DNA of 6,566 nucleotides from an uncultured Thermoleophilia bacterium. Lineage in GTDB: Bacteria > Actinomycetota > Thermoleophilia > Gaiellales > F1-60-MAGs149. A program made the position numbers and the translations under genes. Positions 1 through 5,648 of this stretch are shown here, in pieces. The stretch lies in contig CADCWC010000227.1 in assembly GCA_902806305.1 (NCBI GenBank), positions 1 through 6,566 on the forward strand. The letters run 5' to 3'. Position 1 is the stretch's first letter. The number at the start of each line of letters is the position of its first letter. A model generated the notes under the pieces. The model ran no database searches, was not told where the DNA came from, and saw nothing but the letters and a program-made list of their open reading frames with translations.

Positions 1-91
1 CGACGTGGCGGCCCGCCGGCTCGGCCGCCGCCTCGGCCAGCGCCGCACCGATCGCCACGAGTCGACGCCGCCGATCCTCGGCCGTCGACAC
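1..91 (-). CDS. 5' end of an unidentified gene, cut by the window edge
   Basis: A frame stays open from a GTG at 91-89 to the window edge, giving 30 codons that begin (M)STAEDRRRRLVAIGAALAE. Nearly every codon ends in G or C, as in the neighbouring genes. The GTG lies 5 bases after the stop of the siroheme-decarboxylase-like gene on the same strand, so the two could be co-transcribed and translationally coupled. The visible part is a short charged, alanine-rich helix-like N-terminus with no recognisable motif, so I assign no function. A clear Shine-Dalgarno is not seen, which would fit coupling but also leaves the start uncertain. Confidence 0.4.
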   Translation of the reverse strand, partial: MSTAEDRRRRLVAIGAALAEAAAEPAGRHV

Positions 92-96
92 CGGGC

Positions 97-1125
97 TCAG
101 CCCGCGACGAGCTCCGCGTGGGCCGCCTCCCACGCCTCGAGCTCGGGCGTGAAGTACTTGAGGCGCGTCTTCTTGTACTCGCGCGTCGAGTAGAGCACGG
201 CGTAGTCGCGGAGGCCGGTCTCGTCGGAGATCGCCCGCAGCACCGCCTCGCACTCGTCCTTGTCGCGCCCGTGCGTCATCGAGAAGAGCCGGTAGGGCCA
301 GTCCTCGTAGACCGGGCGCTCGTAGCAGTGCGAGACGCCGCGGTAGCCCGCCATGACGCGGCCCATCTCACCGACCCGATCGGCGTCGACCCGCCAGACG
401 CCCATGCCGTTCTGGACGAAGCCCGCGTTGCGGTGGTTGAGGACCGCCGCGAAGCGCCGCATCTGCCCCGTCTCGAGAAAGCGCCGGCCGTGCTCGAGCA
501 GCTCGTCGACCCCGAATCCGTACGCCTCCGCGATCCCGGTGAACGGCTCGTGCTCGGCGGGCAGATCGGTCTGGAGCGCCCGGACGGCCTCGATCTCCCG
601 ATCCGAGAGCGCGGTCGCCGCCTGCAGCGTGGGGGCCCGACGGGCCTTCTTGGCGCCCGGGTCGCGGCCGCCGCGCATGTCGAGGTCCACGCCGATCTTG
701 AAGAACTGGAGCGCGGGCAGCGGCCGGATCGACTCGACGTCCGCGAGCGACCCCATCAGCTCCACGGTGGCGTCCATGCCGAGCCGCGAGTTCGGCGGCA
801 CCGCGATGGTGAACCAGATGTCGAAGTCGTGATCGCGGCGGTAGTTGTGCGTCACGCCCGGGTGCGAGTTGAAGACGAGCGCCGTCTCGTCGGTCGTGCC
901 GGGACGCGAGCGCACCGCCACGAGCTGCGAGCTGTAGCCGAGCCGACGCGTGTCGAAGATGCCCGAGATCTGGCGCACCACGCCCTCGCCACGGACGGCG
1001 GTGATGCGTTGCAGGATCTCGTCACCCTGCATGCCGAGCCGTTCGCCGAGCGCCTCGAACGGCCGCTCCACGAGCGGCAGGTCGTTCTGGAGGGAGTCGA
1101 GCAGGAGCCGGTCGCGATCGTCCAC
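97..1125 (-). CDS. Fused two-module siroheme decarboxylase-like protein (AhbA/AhbB or NirD/L family, Lrp/AsnC fold)
   Basis: Siroheme decarboxylases remove two acetate carboxyls from siroheme to give 12,18-didecarboxysiroheme, a precursor of heme b (alternative pathway) or heme d1; they act in the cytosol. The 342 residues form two homologous modules. Each has an Lrp/AsnC-like helix-turn-helix (about 5-55 and 173-225) followed by a ferredoxin-like half. Module 1 carries the family block GVTHNYRRDHDFDIWFT (90-106). Module 2 carries HRNAGF (231-236), GVSHCYERP (263-271), DWPYRLFSMTHG (275-286) and the terminal REYKKTRLKYF (315-325). A roughly 25-residue K/R/A linker joins the modules. In Desulfovibrio and archaea AhbA and AhbB are separate chains; fused NirD-L forms occur in denitrifiers. 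Automatic annotation often calls such proteins Lrp/AsnC regulators, but the blocks above argue for the enzyme. Start: GTG at 1125, with no SD and a -10 hexamer just upstream, so it is probably leaderless. Which tetrapyrrole pathway it serves cannot be decided here. Confidence 0.85.
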   Translation of the reverse strand: MDDRDRLLLDSLQNDLPLVERPFEALGERLGMQGDEILQRITAVRGEGVVRQISGIFDTRRLGYSSQLVAVRSRPGTTDETALVFNSHPGVTHNYRRDHDFDIWFTIAVPPNSRLGMDATVELMGSLADVESIRPLPALQFFKIGVDLDMRGGRDPGAKKARRAPTLQAATALSDREIEAVRALQTDLPAEHEPFTGIAEAYGFGVDELLEHGRRFLETGQMRRFAAVLNHRNAGFVQNGMGVWRVDADRVGEMGRVMAGYRGVSHCYERPVYEDWPYRLFSMTHGRDKDECEAVLRAISDETGLRDYAVLYSTREYKKTRLKYFTPELEAWEAAHAELVAG

Positions 1126-1131
1126 CCCTGC

Positions 1132-1137
1132 AGTCTA
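1132..1137 (-). promoter_or_regulatory. Candidate -10 hexamer for a leaderless siroheme-decarboxylase mRNA
   Basis: On the minus strand the hexamer TAGACT is followed by six bases (gcaggg) and then the GTG start at 1125. A transcript starting about 7 bases after the hexamer would begin at or next to the GTG, giving a leaderless mRNA. The same hexamer lies 9 bases before the tRNA-Ser gene. No convincing -35 box is visible. Confidence 0.5.
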
Positions 1138-1218
1138 CGCCGGTGCGACCGCCGTGACCGTCCGAAGGCGGGCGCAGGCGGACCGGCGCTCCCGCTGGGC
1201 GGCGGTGGCCGGACGCGC

Positions 1219-1224
1219 TACGCT
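1219..1224 (+). promoter_or_regulatory. Candidate -10 hexamer for the cytochrome c gene
   Basis: TACGCT fits the actinobacterial TANNNT -10 pattern. It lies in the 139-bp divergent region and would give a 5' leader of roughly 35 bases that contains the Shine-Dalgarno. No good -35 element is seen 17 bases upstream, so the call rests on position and the hexamer alone. Confidence 0.3.
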
Positions 1225-1246
1225 CCACCCGCCCGTGCACGCCCCC

Positions 1247-1253
1247 GGAAAGG
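1247..1253 (+). promoter_or_regulatory. Ribosome binding site that fixes the cytochrome c start
   Basis: GGAAAGG lies 11 bases before the ATG at 1265. It supports that ATG as the start instead of codons far upstream in the same open frame, which runs back opposite the siroheme-decarboxylase gene. The ATG also places a signal peptide with lipobox exactly at the N-terminus. Confidence 0.55.
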
Positions 1254-1264
1254 TCGATCAACCC

Positions 1265-1816
1265 ATGCGCCAGCGCCTGGTCCCCGTCCTCGTCACCCTC
1301 GCGATCCTGGTCTCCGGGCTGCTGGTGACGGCCTGCGGCGGGTCCGAGGATCCCGAGGGCACCGTGACGAGCGCCATCACGATCGGGACGGACGGCGAGG
1401 CGACGAACCCGGGGGGCGGCGCGGCGGCCGGCGGCGAAGGCGGCGAGACCACTGGCGGGGAAGGCGGCGAGACCACCGCCGAGGAGCCCGAGGAGGGCGC
1501 CGCCGGCGACACCGGCCAGACCACCGAGGCGGAGGCGGGCGGCGACGCGAACGACAACCCGGGCGACCCGGCGGCCGGCAAGGAGGTCTACGCGAGCGCC
1601 GGGTGCGGGACCTGCCACACGCTGGAGGACGCGGGCTCGAACGGCCAGGTCGGGCCGAACCTCGACGAGGCGCGGCCCGACTACGAGCAGGTCGTCGAGT
1701 ACGTGACGAACGGCAAGGGCGCCATGCCGTCCTTCAAGGACCGTCTGTCCGAGGAGGACATCCAGAACGTCGCGAACTACGTGAGCGACGTCACGGGCAG
1801 CGGCGAGGAGGGCTGA
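1265..1816 (+). CDS. Membrane-anchored c-type cytochrome lipoprotein, single heme
   Basis: This 183-residue protein is an exported electron carrier. Residues 1-23 are a lipoprotein signal peptide (MRQR, hydrophobic core, lipobox VTAC). C24 is the expected lipidated cysteine, which would anchor the protein to the outer face of the membrane. Residues 25-104 are a low-complexity linker rich in Gly, Glu, Thr and Ala, including two copies of GGEGGETT (56-71). Residues 105-177 form a class I cytochrome c domain with the heme site CGTCH (114-118), the VGPNL block (129-133), and M154 in GAMPSF as the probable axial ligand opposite H118. The length and flexible spacer suit a tethered carrier between respiratory complexes. 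The partner is not identifiable from the window. The HAD gene starts 15 bases after this stop codon, so an operon is likely although the functions look unrelated. Confidence 0.9.
   Translation: MRQRLVPVLVTLAILVSGLLVTACGGSEDPEGTVTSAITIGTDGEATNPGGGAAAGGEGGETTGGEGGETTAEEPEEGAAGDTGQTTEAEAGGDANDNPGDPAAGKEVYASAGCGTCHTLEDAGSNGQVGPNLDEARPDYEQVVEYVTNGKGAMPSFKDRLSEEDIQNVANYVSDVTGSGEEG
1430..1477 (+). repeat. Two tandem 24-bp repeats in the cytochrome c linker
   Basis: Two adjacent 24-bp units (1430-1453 and 1454-1477) encode GGEGGETT twice. They share the identical 17-mer gaaggcggcgagaccac at 1436 and 1460. Near-identity at the DNA level points to a recent slippage or duplication event in the spacer region. 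Confidence 0.8.
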
Positions 1817-1830
1817 GCGGCCCTGGGCGC

Positions 1831-2703
1831 GTGACCGACCGGGCGGCCGTCGATCTCCCACCCGGCCTCGATCCGATCGGCCTGCGCGCCGTCTTCCTCG
1901 ACCTCGACGGGACGCTGCTCGACGCGGGGCGTCCGCTGCCCGGGGCGCGTGACGCGATCACGCGGCTGCAGCGCTCCGGCGTCCGCGCCCTGATCGCGAC
2001 CGGCCGCATGTACACGTCGACACGCCGCCTGGCGGGCGAGCTCGGCGTCGACGGGCCGCTCGTCTGCTACCAGGGCGCCCTCGTCCGCGAGGCCGGCGCG
2101 GGCGTGACGTGGGACCACCGCCCGCTCGACGCCGAGACGGCCCGCGCGCTGATCGGTGCCGTGCAGGCCGAGGGCCACCCCGTCCACGCCTTCCGCGACG
2201 AGGCGGTGTGGGTCGCGGAGGAGTCGGAGAACGCCATGGGTTGGACCTTCAACGACGAGGTGCCGCTCCACGCCGTCGGCGATCTGGTGGCGTGGGTCGA
2301 CCGGCCGGTGACGAAGCTCGTCGTGACCGGCCCGCCCGAGTCGATGGACGCCCTCCGGGCGCGGCTCGAGCCGAGCTTCGCCGATCGGGCCTTCATCGCC
2401 AAGAGCCTCCCGCACTACCTCGAGATGGCGGCCCCTGACGTCTCGAAGGCGTCCGGCATGGCCCTCGTCGCCGAGCGGCTCGGCTTCACCGCCGCCGAGA
2501 CGGCCGCCTTCGGCGACGGCGAGAACGACCTCGAGATGCTCGACTGGGCCGGCTTCGGCGTGGCCGTCGGCGGCGGTTTCCCCGGCCTCCTCGAGCGGGC
2601 CGACTGGATCTGCCCGCCGCTCGTCGAGGGCGGCGTGCCCGCCGCGCTGCACGCGATCGCCGCGGCCCGCGAGGCAGTCGCAGCGAGCGGCGCGGCGGGC
2701 TAG
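1831..2703 (+). CDS. Cof-type HAD-superfamily phosphatase
   Basis: The 290-residue protein belongs to the HAD hydrolases of the Cof/YidA type, magnesium-dependent phosphatases that usually act on small phosphorylated metabolites in the cytosol. All four motifs are present: motif I DLDGT with nucleophile D24 and general acid D26; motif II T57 in ATGR; motif III K206; motif IV GDGEND with D229 and D233. The C2-type cap domain lies between about 85 and 195. The GDGxND form of motif IV and the large cap are typical of the Cof group. The substrate cannot be predicted. The start is GTG at 1831, 14 bases after the cytochrome stop; the SD is weak and no better in-frame start lies nearby, so coupling to upstream translation is likely. 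The frame is open far upstream, but only as a shadow of other genes. Confidence 0.88.
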   Translation: MTDRAAVDLPPGLDPIGLRAVFLDLDGTLLDAGRPLPGARDAITRLQRSGVRALIATGRMYTSTRRLAGELGVDGPLVCYQGALVREAGAGVTWDHRPLDAETARALIGAVQAEGHPVHAFRDEAVWVAEESENAMGWTFNDEVPLHAVGDLVAWVDRPVTKLVVTGPPESMDALRARLEPSFADRAFIAKSLPHYLEMAAPDVSKASGMALVAERLGFTAAETAAFGDGENDLEMLDWAGFGVAVGGGFPGLLERADWICPPLVEGGVPAALHAIAAAREAVAASGAAG

Positions 2704-2706
2704 CAT
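2701..2706 (+). promoter_or_regulatory. Candidate -10 hexamer for serS, overlapping the HAD stop codon
   Basis: TAGCAT contains the TAG stop of the HAD gene and ends 9 bases before the serS GTG at 2716. A start point 6-9 bases downstream would give a leaderless or nearly leaderless serS transcript, which fits the lack of a Shine-Dalgarno in the 12-bp gap. No clear -35 is seen. Confidence 0.4.
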
Positions 2707-2715
2707 CCCGCCCCA

Positions 2716-4005
2716 GTGCTCGACCTCAAGCTGATCCGCACGGAACCTGACGTCGTGCGCGCCGCGCTCGCCCGCCGGGGCGACGGCGCCCGGCTCGACC
2801 CCGTCATCGCGCTCGACGCGGAGCGGCGGGCGCTGCAGGCGCAGGTCGACGAGCTGCGGGCTCGCCAGAACGCCGTCTCGAAGGAGATCGGCGCCGCGAA
2901 GCGTCAGGCGGCGGGCGATCCGGACGCCGCCGCGGCGGCCGACCGCGCGGTGGCCGAGATGAGCGAGCTGAAGGGCACGCTCGGCGGCCTCGAGGAGCGG
3001 CTGCGCGACCTCGACGCCCGCCTCGGTCACGAGCTCGTGCGGATCCCGAACCTGCCCCACCCGTCGGTGCCCGAGGGCGCCCGCGAGGAGGACGCGGCGC
3101 TGGTCCGCGAGGTCGGCAGCAAGCCGTCGTTCGCGTTCCCGGTCCGCGACCATCTCGAGCTCGCCGGGTCGCTGATCGACGTCGAACGCGCCGCGCGCAC
3201 GTCCGGCTCGCGGTTCACGTACCTCCTGGGCGACGTGGCCCGCCTCTGGTTCGGTCTGTCGCAGCTCGCGATCACGCGCCTCACGGGGCACGGGTTCGTG
3301 CCGGTCGTGCCGCCGGTGCTCGTCCGAGAGGCGGCGATGGAGGGAACGGGCTTCTTCCCCGGCGACCGGGCCTCGGTCTACGAGCTGCCCGACGACGACC
3401 TCTACCTCGTCGGCACGTCGGAGGTGCCGCTCGCGGCGCTGCACCAGGACGAGCTGCTCGACGAGGACAGCCTGCCCCGGCGCTACTGCGGCATCTCGTC
3501 GTGCTTCCGACGCGAGGCGGGTGCGGCCGGGCGTGACACGCGCGGCATCTTCCGCACGCACCAGTTCGAGAAGGTCGAGATGTTCTCGTTCTGCCACCCG
3601 GAGCGGTCGTGGGACGAGCACGAGTGGCTGCTCTCGATCGAGGAGGACCTGGCCCAGGCGCTCGGCCTCCACTACCGGGTGATGAACATCGCGGCGGGCG
3701 ACCTCGGCGACTCGGCGGCCAAGAAGTACGACCTCGAGGCCTGGCTCCCGGGGCAGGACCGCTACCGCGAGCTGACGAGCTGCTCGAACTGCACGGACTA
3801 CCAGGCGCGGAGGCTCAACTGCCGGTATCGCCCGTCGGCCGGCGGTGCACCGCGCCCCGTCCACACGCTGAACGGCACCGCGGTGACCTCGTCCCGCACG
3901 GTGATCGCCGTCCTCGAGACCCACCAGCGCGAGGACGGCACCGTGGCCGTCCCGGAAGTGCTGCACCCGTTCGGGGTGCCCGCGGTCATCGAACCGCGGC
4001 TCTGA
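2716..4005 (+). CDS. serS: Seryl-tRNA synthetase
   Basis: This class II synthetase charges tRNA-Ser (and tRNA-Sec where present) with serine using ATP, in the cytosol. The 429 residues are the usual bacterial length. The N-terminal part (about 1-105) starts with the typical MLDLKLIRTEPDVVRAAL and forms the long coiled-coil arm that recognises the long variable arm of tRNA-Ser. The catalytic core has the serine-binding T234-S235-E236. Motif 2 runs from CFRRE (263-267) to FEKVEMF (284-290), with R265 contacting ATP. Motif 3 includes LNGTAVTSSR, with R394. The GTG start gives the expected N-terminus exactly; the 12-bp gap after the HAD gene lacks an SD. A tRNA-Ser(UGA) gene lies about 1 kb downstream. 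The stop at 4003-4005 is 20 bases from the convergent nucleoside hydrolase gene. Confidence 0.98.
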   Translation: MLDLKLIRTEPDVVRAALARRGDGARLDPVIALDAERRALQAQVDELRARQNAVSKEIGAAKRQAAGDPDAAAAADRAVAEMSELKGTLGGLEERLRDLDARLGHELVRIPNLPHPSVPEGAREEDAALVREVGSKPSFAFPVRDHLELAGSLIDVERAARTSGSRFTYLLGDVARLWFGLSQLAITRLTGHGFVPVVPPVLVREAAMEGTGFFPGDRASVYELPDDDLYLVGTSEVPLAALHQDELLDEDSLPRRYCGISSCFRREAGAAGRDTRGIFRTHQFEKVEMFSFCHPERSWDEHEWLLSIEEDLAQALGLHYRVMNIAAGDLGDSAAKKYDLEAWLPGQDRYRELTSCSNCTDYQARRLNCRYRPSAGGAPRPVHTLNGTAVTSSRTVIAVLETHQREDGTVAVPEVLHPFGVPAVIEPRL

Positions 4006-4019
4006 CGGAGGCCGGGGCG

Positions 4020-4034
4020 GCCGGCTCAGCCGGC
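4020..4034. terminator. GC-rich hairpin between convergent serS and the nucleoside hydrolase gene
   Basis: GCCGGC-TCA-GCCGGC forms a perfect 6-bp all-GC stem. Its three-base loop is exactly the stop codon of the nucleoside hydrolase (TGA on the minus strand). It lies 14 bases past the serS stop. There is no T-tract on either side, so a canonical intrinsic terminator is not shown; in high-GC genomes such stems may still act between convergent genes. Confidence 0.35.
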
Positions 4035-4970
4035 GGCCGCGTGGGCGGCCAGCTTCCGGAACAGGTCGGCGAAGACGCGGTCGCGATCAACGCCGATCGC
4101 CTCGCGCATCGGGTGGCGCCGTGGATCGATGCTCCACGTCAGCTCGCTGGTCAGGATCGGGCTCGACCGCACGACGGTCGGCACCCAGGCGGCGTCGACG
4201 AGCCAGGCCAGCGGCGCCAGGTCCCAGATCGGTCGCGTGGCCGCGAAGCGGTCCGGCACGTACGCGTCGAAGTTCTCGGCCAGGAAGGCGCCGACCGCCC
4301 CGCACGGGCGGACGAAGCGGTCGAGCTCGGCCTGCGACGTCCGCAGGTGCTCGGCCACGTTCAGGCACGGCACGTGGACGAGCGGCACGCCCGAGTCGAA
4401 CAGCACCCGGGACGCGGCCACGTCGCCCGCCAGGTTGAACTCCGCGGCCGTGTGCCACGTCGTGGGGTTCCCACCCAGCCAGACGACGACCATCCGCTCG
4501 CGGATCGACGGGTCGAGGAGCAACGCCGACGCGACGTTCGTGACGGCTCCGATCGCGACGACGTAGAGCGGCCCGTCCTCTGCGGCGGCCCGCTCGACGA
4601 GGTCGTGCGCCGCGTCGCTCTCGACCGGCGTGACCGCGTCGGGGAGCAGGCGCCGCGACCCGCGGAGCACGGGACCGTCGTGGCCGCCCACCCGTTCGAC
4701 CACCCGCCGCAGCTCGTCGTAGCTGCGCACCATGCCGTCCTCCGGCCCGACGGACCGCTCGTTGTGGAACGGCGCCGCGTAGAGCGCCTCCACGCGCAGC
4801 CGCTCGGGCGAGAGCAGCGCGTAGGCGACGGCGAACTGGTCGTCGATCTCGTTGTCGGTGTCGGTGTCGACCACCACGCGAAGGACGCCCGCCGGGTGCT
4901 CGAGCCGCTCCACGAGCTCCGCAGCCCGCGGAAGCTCCCATGAATCGTTGCCGCCCACCTGTTCGTCCAC
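4026..4970 (-). CDS. Inosine-uridine nucleoside hydrolase family protein
   Basis: This family cleaves the N-glycosidic bond of ribonucleosides, using Asp-bound Ca2+, to release base and ribose for salvage. The 314 residues match the usual length of about 310. The N-terminal metal site is VVDTDTDNEIDDQFA (D35, D37, D43, D44), two residues longer between the Asp pairs than the classical DxDxxxDD. Further blocks are GAVTNVASAL (141-150), AEFNLAGDVAA (176-186) and a late WDLAPLAWLVD (249-259), where the C-terminal metal-binding Asp would be D250; the His that precedes it in classical enzymes is Trp here. This pattern resembles a known DTDT-NEIDDQ subgroup, so activity is plausible but substrate preference is unknown. 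Start: GTG at 4970, preceded by GGAGG. A longer open frame would run through the tRNA gene and is rejected. The gene is convergent with serS and divergent from the tRNA. Confidence 0.85.
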   Translation of the reverse strand: MDEQVGGNDSWELPRAAELVERLEHPAGVLRVVVDTDTDNEIDDQFAVAYALLSPERLRVEALYAAPFHNERSVGPEDGMVRSYDELRRVVERVGGHDGPVLRGSRRLLPDAVTPVESDAAHDLVERAAAEDGPLYVVAIGAVTNVASALLLDPSIRERMVVVWLGGNPTTWHTAAEFNLAGDVAASRVLFDSGVPLVHVPCLNVAEHLRTSQAELDRFVRPCGAVGAFLAENFDAYVPDRFAATRPIWDLAPLAWLVDAAWVPTVVRSSPILTSELTWSIDPRRHPMREAIGVDRDRVFADLFRKLAAHAAAG

Positions 4971-4976
4971 CCCATT

Positions 4977-4981
4977 CCTCC
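4977..4981 (-). promoter_or_regulatory. Ribosome binding site of the nucleoside hydrolase
   Basis: On the minus strand a perfect GGAGG is followed by six bases (aatggg) and the GTG start at 4970. This decides the start, since the open frame continues upstream into the tRNA gene. An ATG inside the spacer is in another frame. Confidence 0.7.
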
Positions 4982-5027
4982 ACTCGTGTGATGCCCGCGC
5001 TTCGTGGCTCGAACGCCGTGCCCGCCG

Positions 5028-5033
5028 TAGACT
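5028..5033 (+). promoter_or_regulatory. Candidate -10 hexamer for tRNA-Ser
   Basis: TAGACT ends 9 bases before the mature 5' end of the tRNA at 5043, so a start point near 5040 would leave a 5' leader of only a few bases. It is the same hexamer seen before the siroheme-decarboxylase gene. No clear -35 box is present. Confidence 0.45.
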
Positions 5034-5042
5034 GGCGCCTCG

Positions 5043-5131
5043 GGCGGGATGCCGGAGCGGCTGAACGGGGCGGTCTTGAAAACCGCTGGACGTGGCGACA
5101 CGTCCCGTGGGTTCGAATCCCACTCCCGCCG
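5043..5131 (+). tRNA. tRNA-Ser(UGA)
   Basis: All parts of the cloverleaf can be drawn. The acceptor stem GGCGGGA (5043-5049) pairs perfectly with TCCCGCC (5124-5130). The anticodon stem GCGGT/ACCGC (5070-5074, 5082-5086) closes the loop CTTGAAA with anticodon TGA (5077-5079), reading UCA and other UCN codons. The long class II variable arm has a 7-bp stem GGACGTG/CACGTCC capped by a GCGA tetraloop (5088-5105). The T arm is GTGGG-TTCGAAT-CCCAC (5107-5123). The long variable arm and discriminator G73 (5131) are serine identity features. The 3' CCA is not encoded. The length is 89 bases. The cognate synthetase gene serS lies upstream, separated only by the nucleoside hydrolase gene. Confidence 0.96.
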
Positions 5132-5140
5132 TGCCTCGCG

Positions 5141-5153
5141 AGCGTCGGACGCT
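5141..5153. terminator. Short palindrome after tRNA-Ser, possible terminator
   Basis: AGCGTC-G-GACGCT is a perfect 13-bp inverted repeat 9 bases past the tRNA 3' end, touching the stop codon of the convergent marR-like gene. As RNA it would fold as a 5-bp stem with a CGG loop. A second small stem (AGCTC/GAGCT, 5154-5158 and 5165-5169) follows. No T-tract is present, so the terminator role is inferred from position. Confidence 0.3.
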
Positions 5154-5625
5154 AGCTCTCGTCGGAGCTCCACGGTGGCTGCGGCGGCGCCGCCGCGAGC
5201 GCTTTTCGAAGGAGCGTCATCAGCCGGCGGCGCTCGACGGGCGAGAGACCTTGGAGGACGATGCCTTCGACCTCCTCCGCGAGCTCACGTGCCCGTTCCA
5301 GGACCTGCCGCCCCTTCGGCGTGAGCAGTATCTCGCGGGCTCGCCGATCCCGAGGATGCAGCCGCCGCTCGGCGAGCCCGTCGCGTTCGAGCTGGTCGAC
5401 CAGCGACACCATCGTGCTCGGGTCGATGCCCATCGCGGAGCCGAGCTGCTGCTGGATCGGGGCGTCGTTCGCCCGGAGGTAGTTGAGCACCGCGAACAGC
5501 GGTGGCGTCAGGCCGACCGACCCGAGCGCCGCGGTGGTCCGGGTGTGGGACGCCCGCCAGAGCCGGAAGAGCAGCTGGCCGGCGAACTCGGCGACGTCGA
5601 TGTGGGGGGAGGGATCCGCGGCCAT
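5152..5625 (-). CDS. MarR-family transcriptional regulator
   Basis: MarR proteins are homodimeric winged-helix DNA-binding regulators that usually repress a divergent gene and release DNA on binding a small ligand. From the ATG at 5625 the protein has 157 residues, normal for the family. The dimerisation helix lies near 10-35. The winged helix spans about 40-105: GLTPPLFAVLNYL, then QQQLGSAMGIDPSTMVSLVDQLERDGL (recognition helix near 68-80), then the wing with the DxRxR signature D93-R-R-A-R97 and ILLTPKG. C-terminal helices follow. There are no cysteines, so sensing by thiol oxidation is unlikely. Start choice: this ATG has AAGGA 8 bases upstream; an in-frame TTG at 5661 would add 12 residues but has no SD and would put the intergenic palindrome inside the gene. 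It is divergent from the DUF1801 gene, the probable target. Confidence 0.88.
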   Translation of the reverse strand: MAADPSPHIDVAEFAGQLLFRLWRASHTRTTAALGSVGLTPPLFAVLNYLRANDAPIQQQLGSAMGIDPSTMVSLVDQLERDGLAERRLHPRDRRAREILLTPKGRQVLERARELAEEVEGIVLQGLSPVERRRLMTLLRKALAAAPPQPPWSSDES

Positions 5626-5633
5626 CGCCCGTA

Positions 5634-5638
5634 TCCTT
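5634..5638 (-). promoter_or_regulatory. Ribosome binding site favouring the ATG start of the MarR gene
   Basis: On the minus strand AAGGA is followed by 8 bases (tacgggcg) and the ATG at 5625. This favours that codon over the upstream in-frame TTG at 5661. Confidence 0.55.
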
Positions 5639-5648
5639 GCAGATTTCC

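Noticed and set aside
118..1830. Very long plus-strand open frame reaching back from the HAD gene
   Set aside because: It is Arg/Val/Leu-rich antisense translation opposite the siroheme-decarboxylase gene and a shifted frame across the cytochrome gene. The HAD family N-terminus begins at the GTG at 1831.
1777..3966. 729-codon minus-strand open frame opposite the HAD and serS genes
   Set aside because: Its Arg/Glu/Val/Ala-rich composition is typical of antisense shadow in high-GC DNA, with no domain. The plus strand holds two clear conserved families over the same interval.
3609..4943. 444-codon plus-strand frame over the serS end and opposite the nucleoside hydrolase
   Set aside because: It is a shifted and antisense shadow of two well-supported genes, with no family resemblance.
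4971..5123. N-terminal extension of the nucleoside hydrolase through the tRNA gene
   Set aside because: It would translate tRNA-Ser antisense. A perfect GGAGG six bases before the GTG at 4970 gives the family's normal N-terminus.
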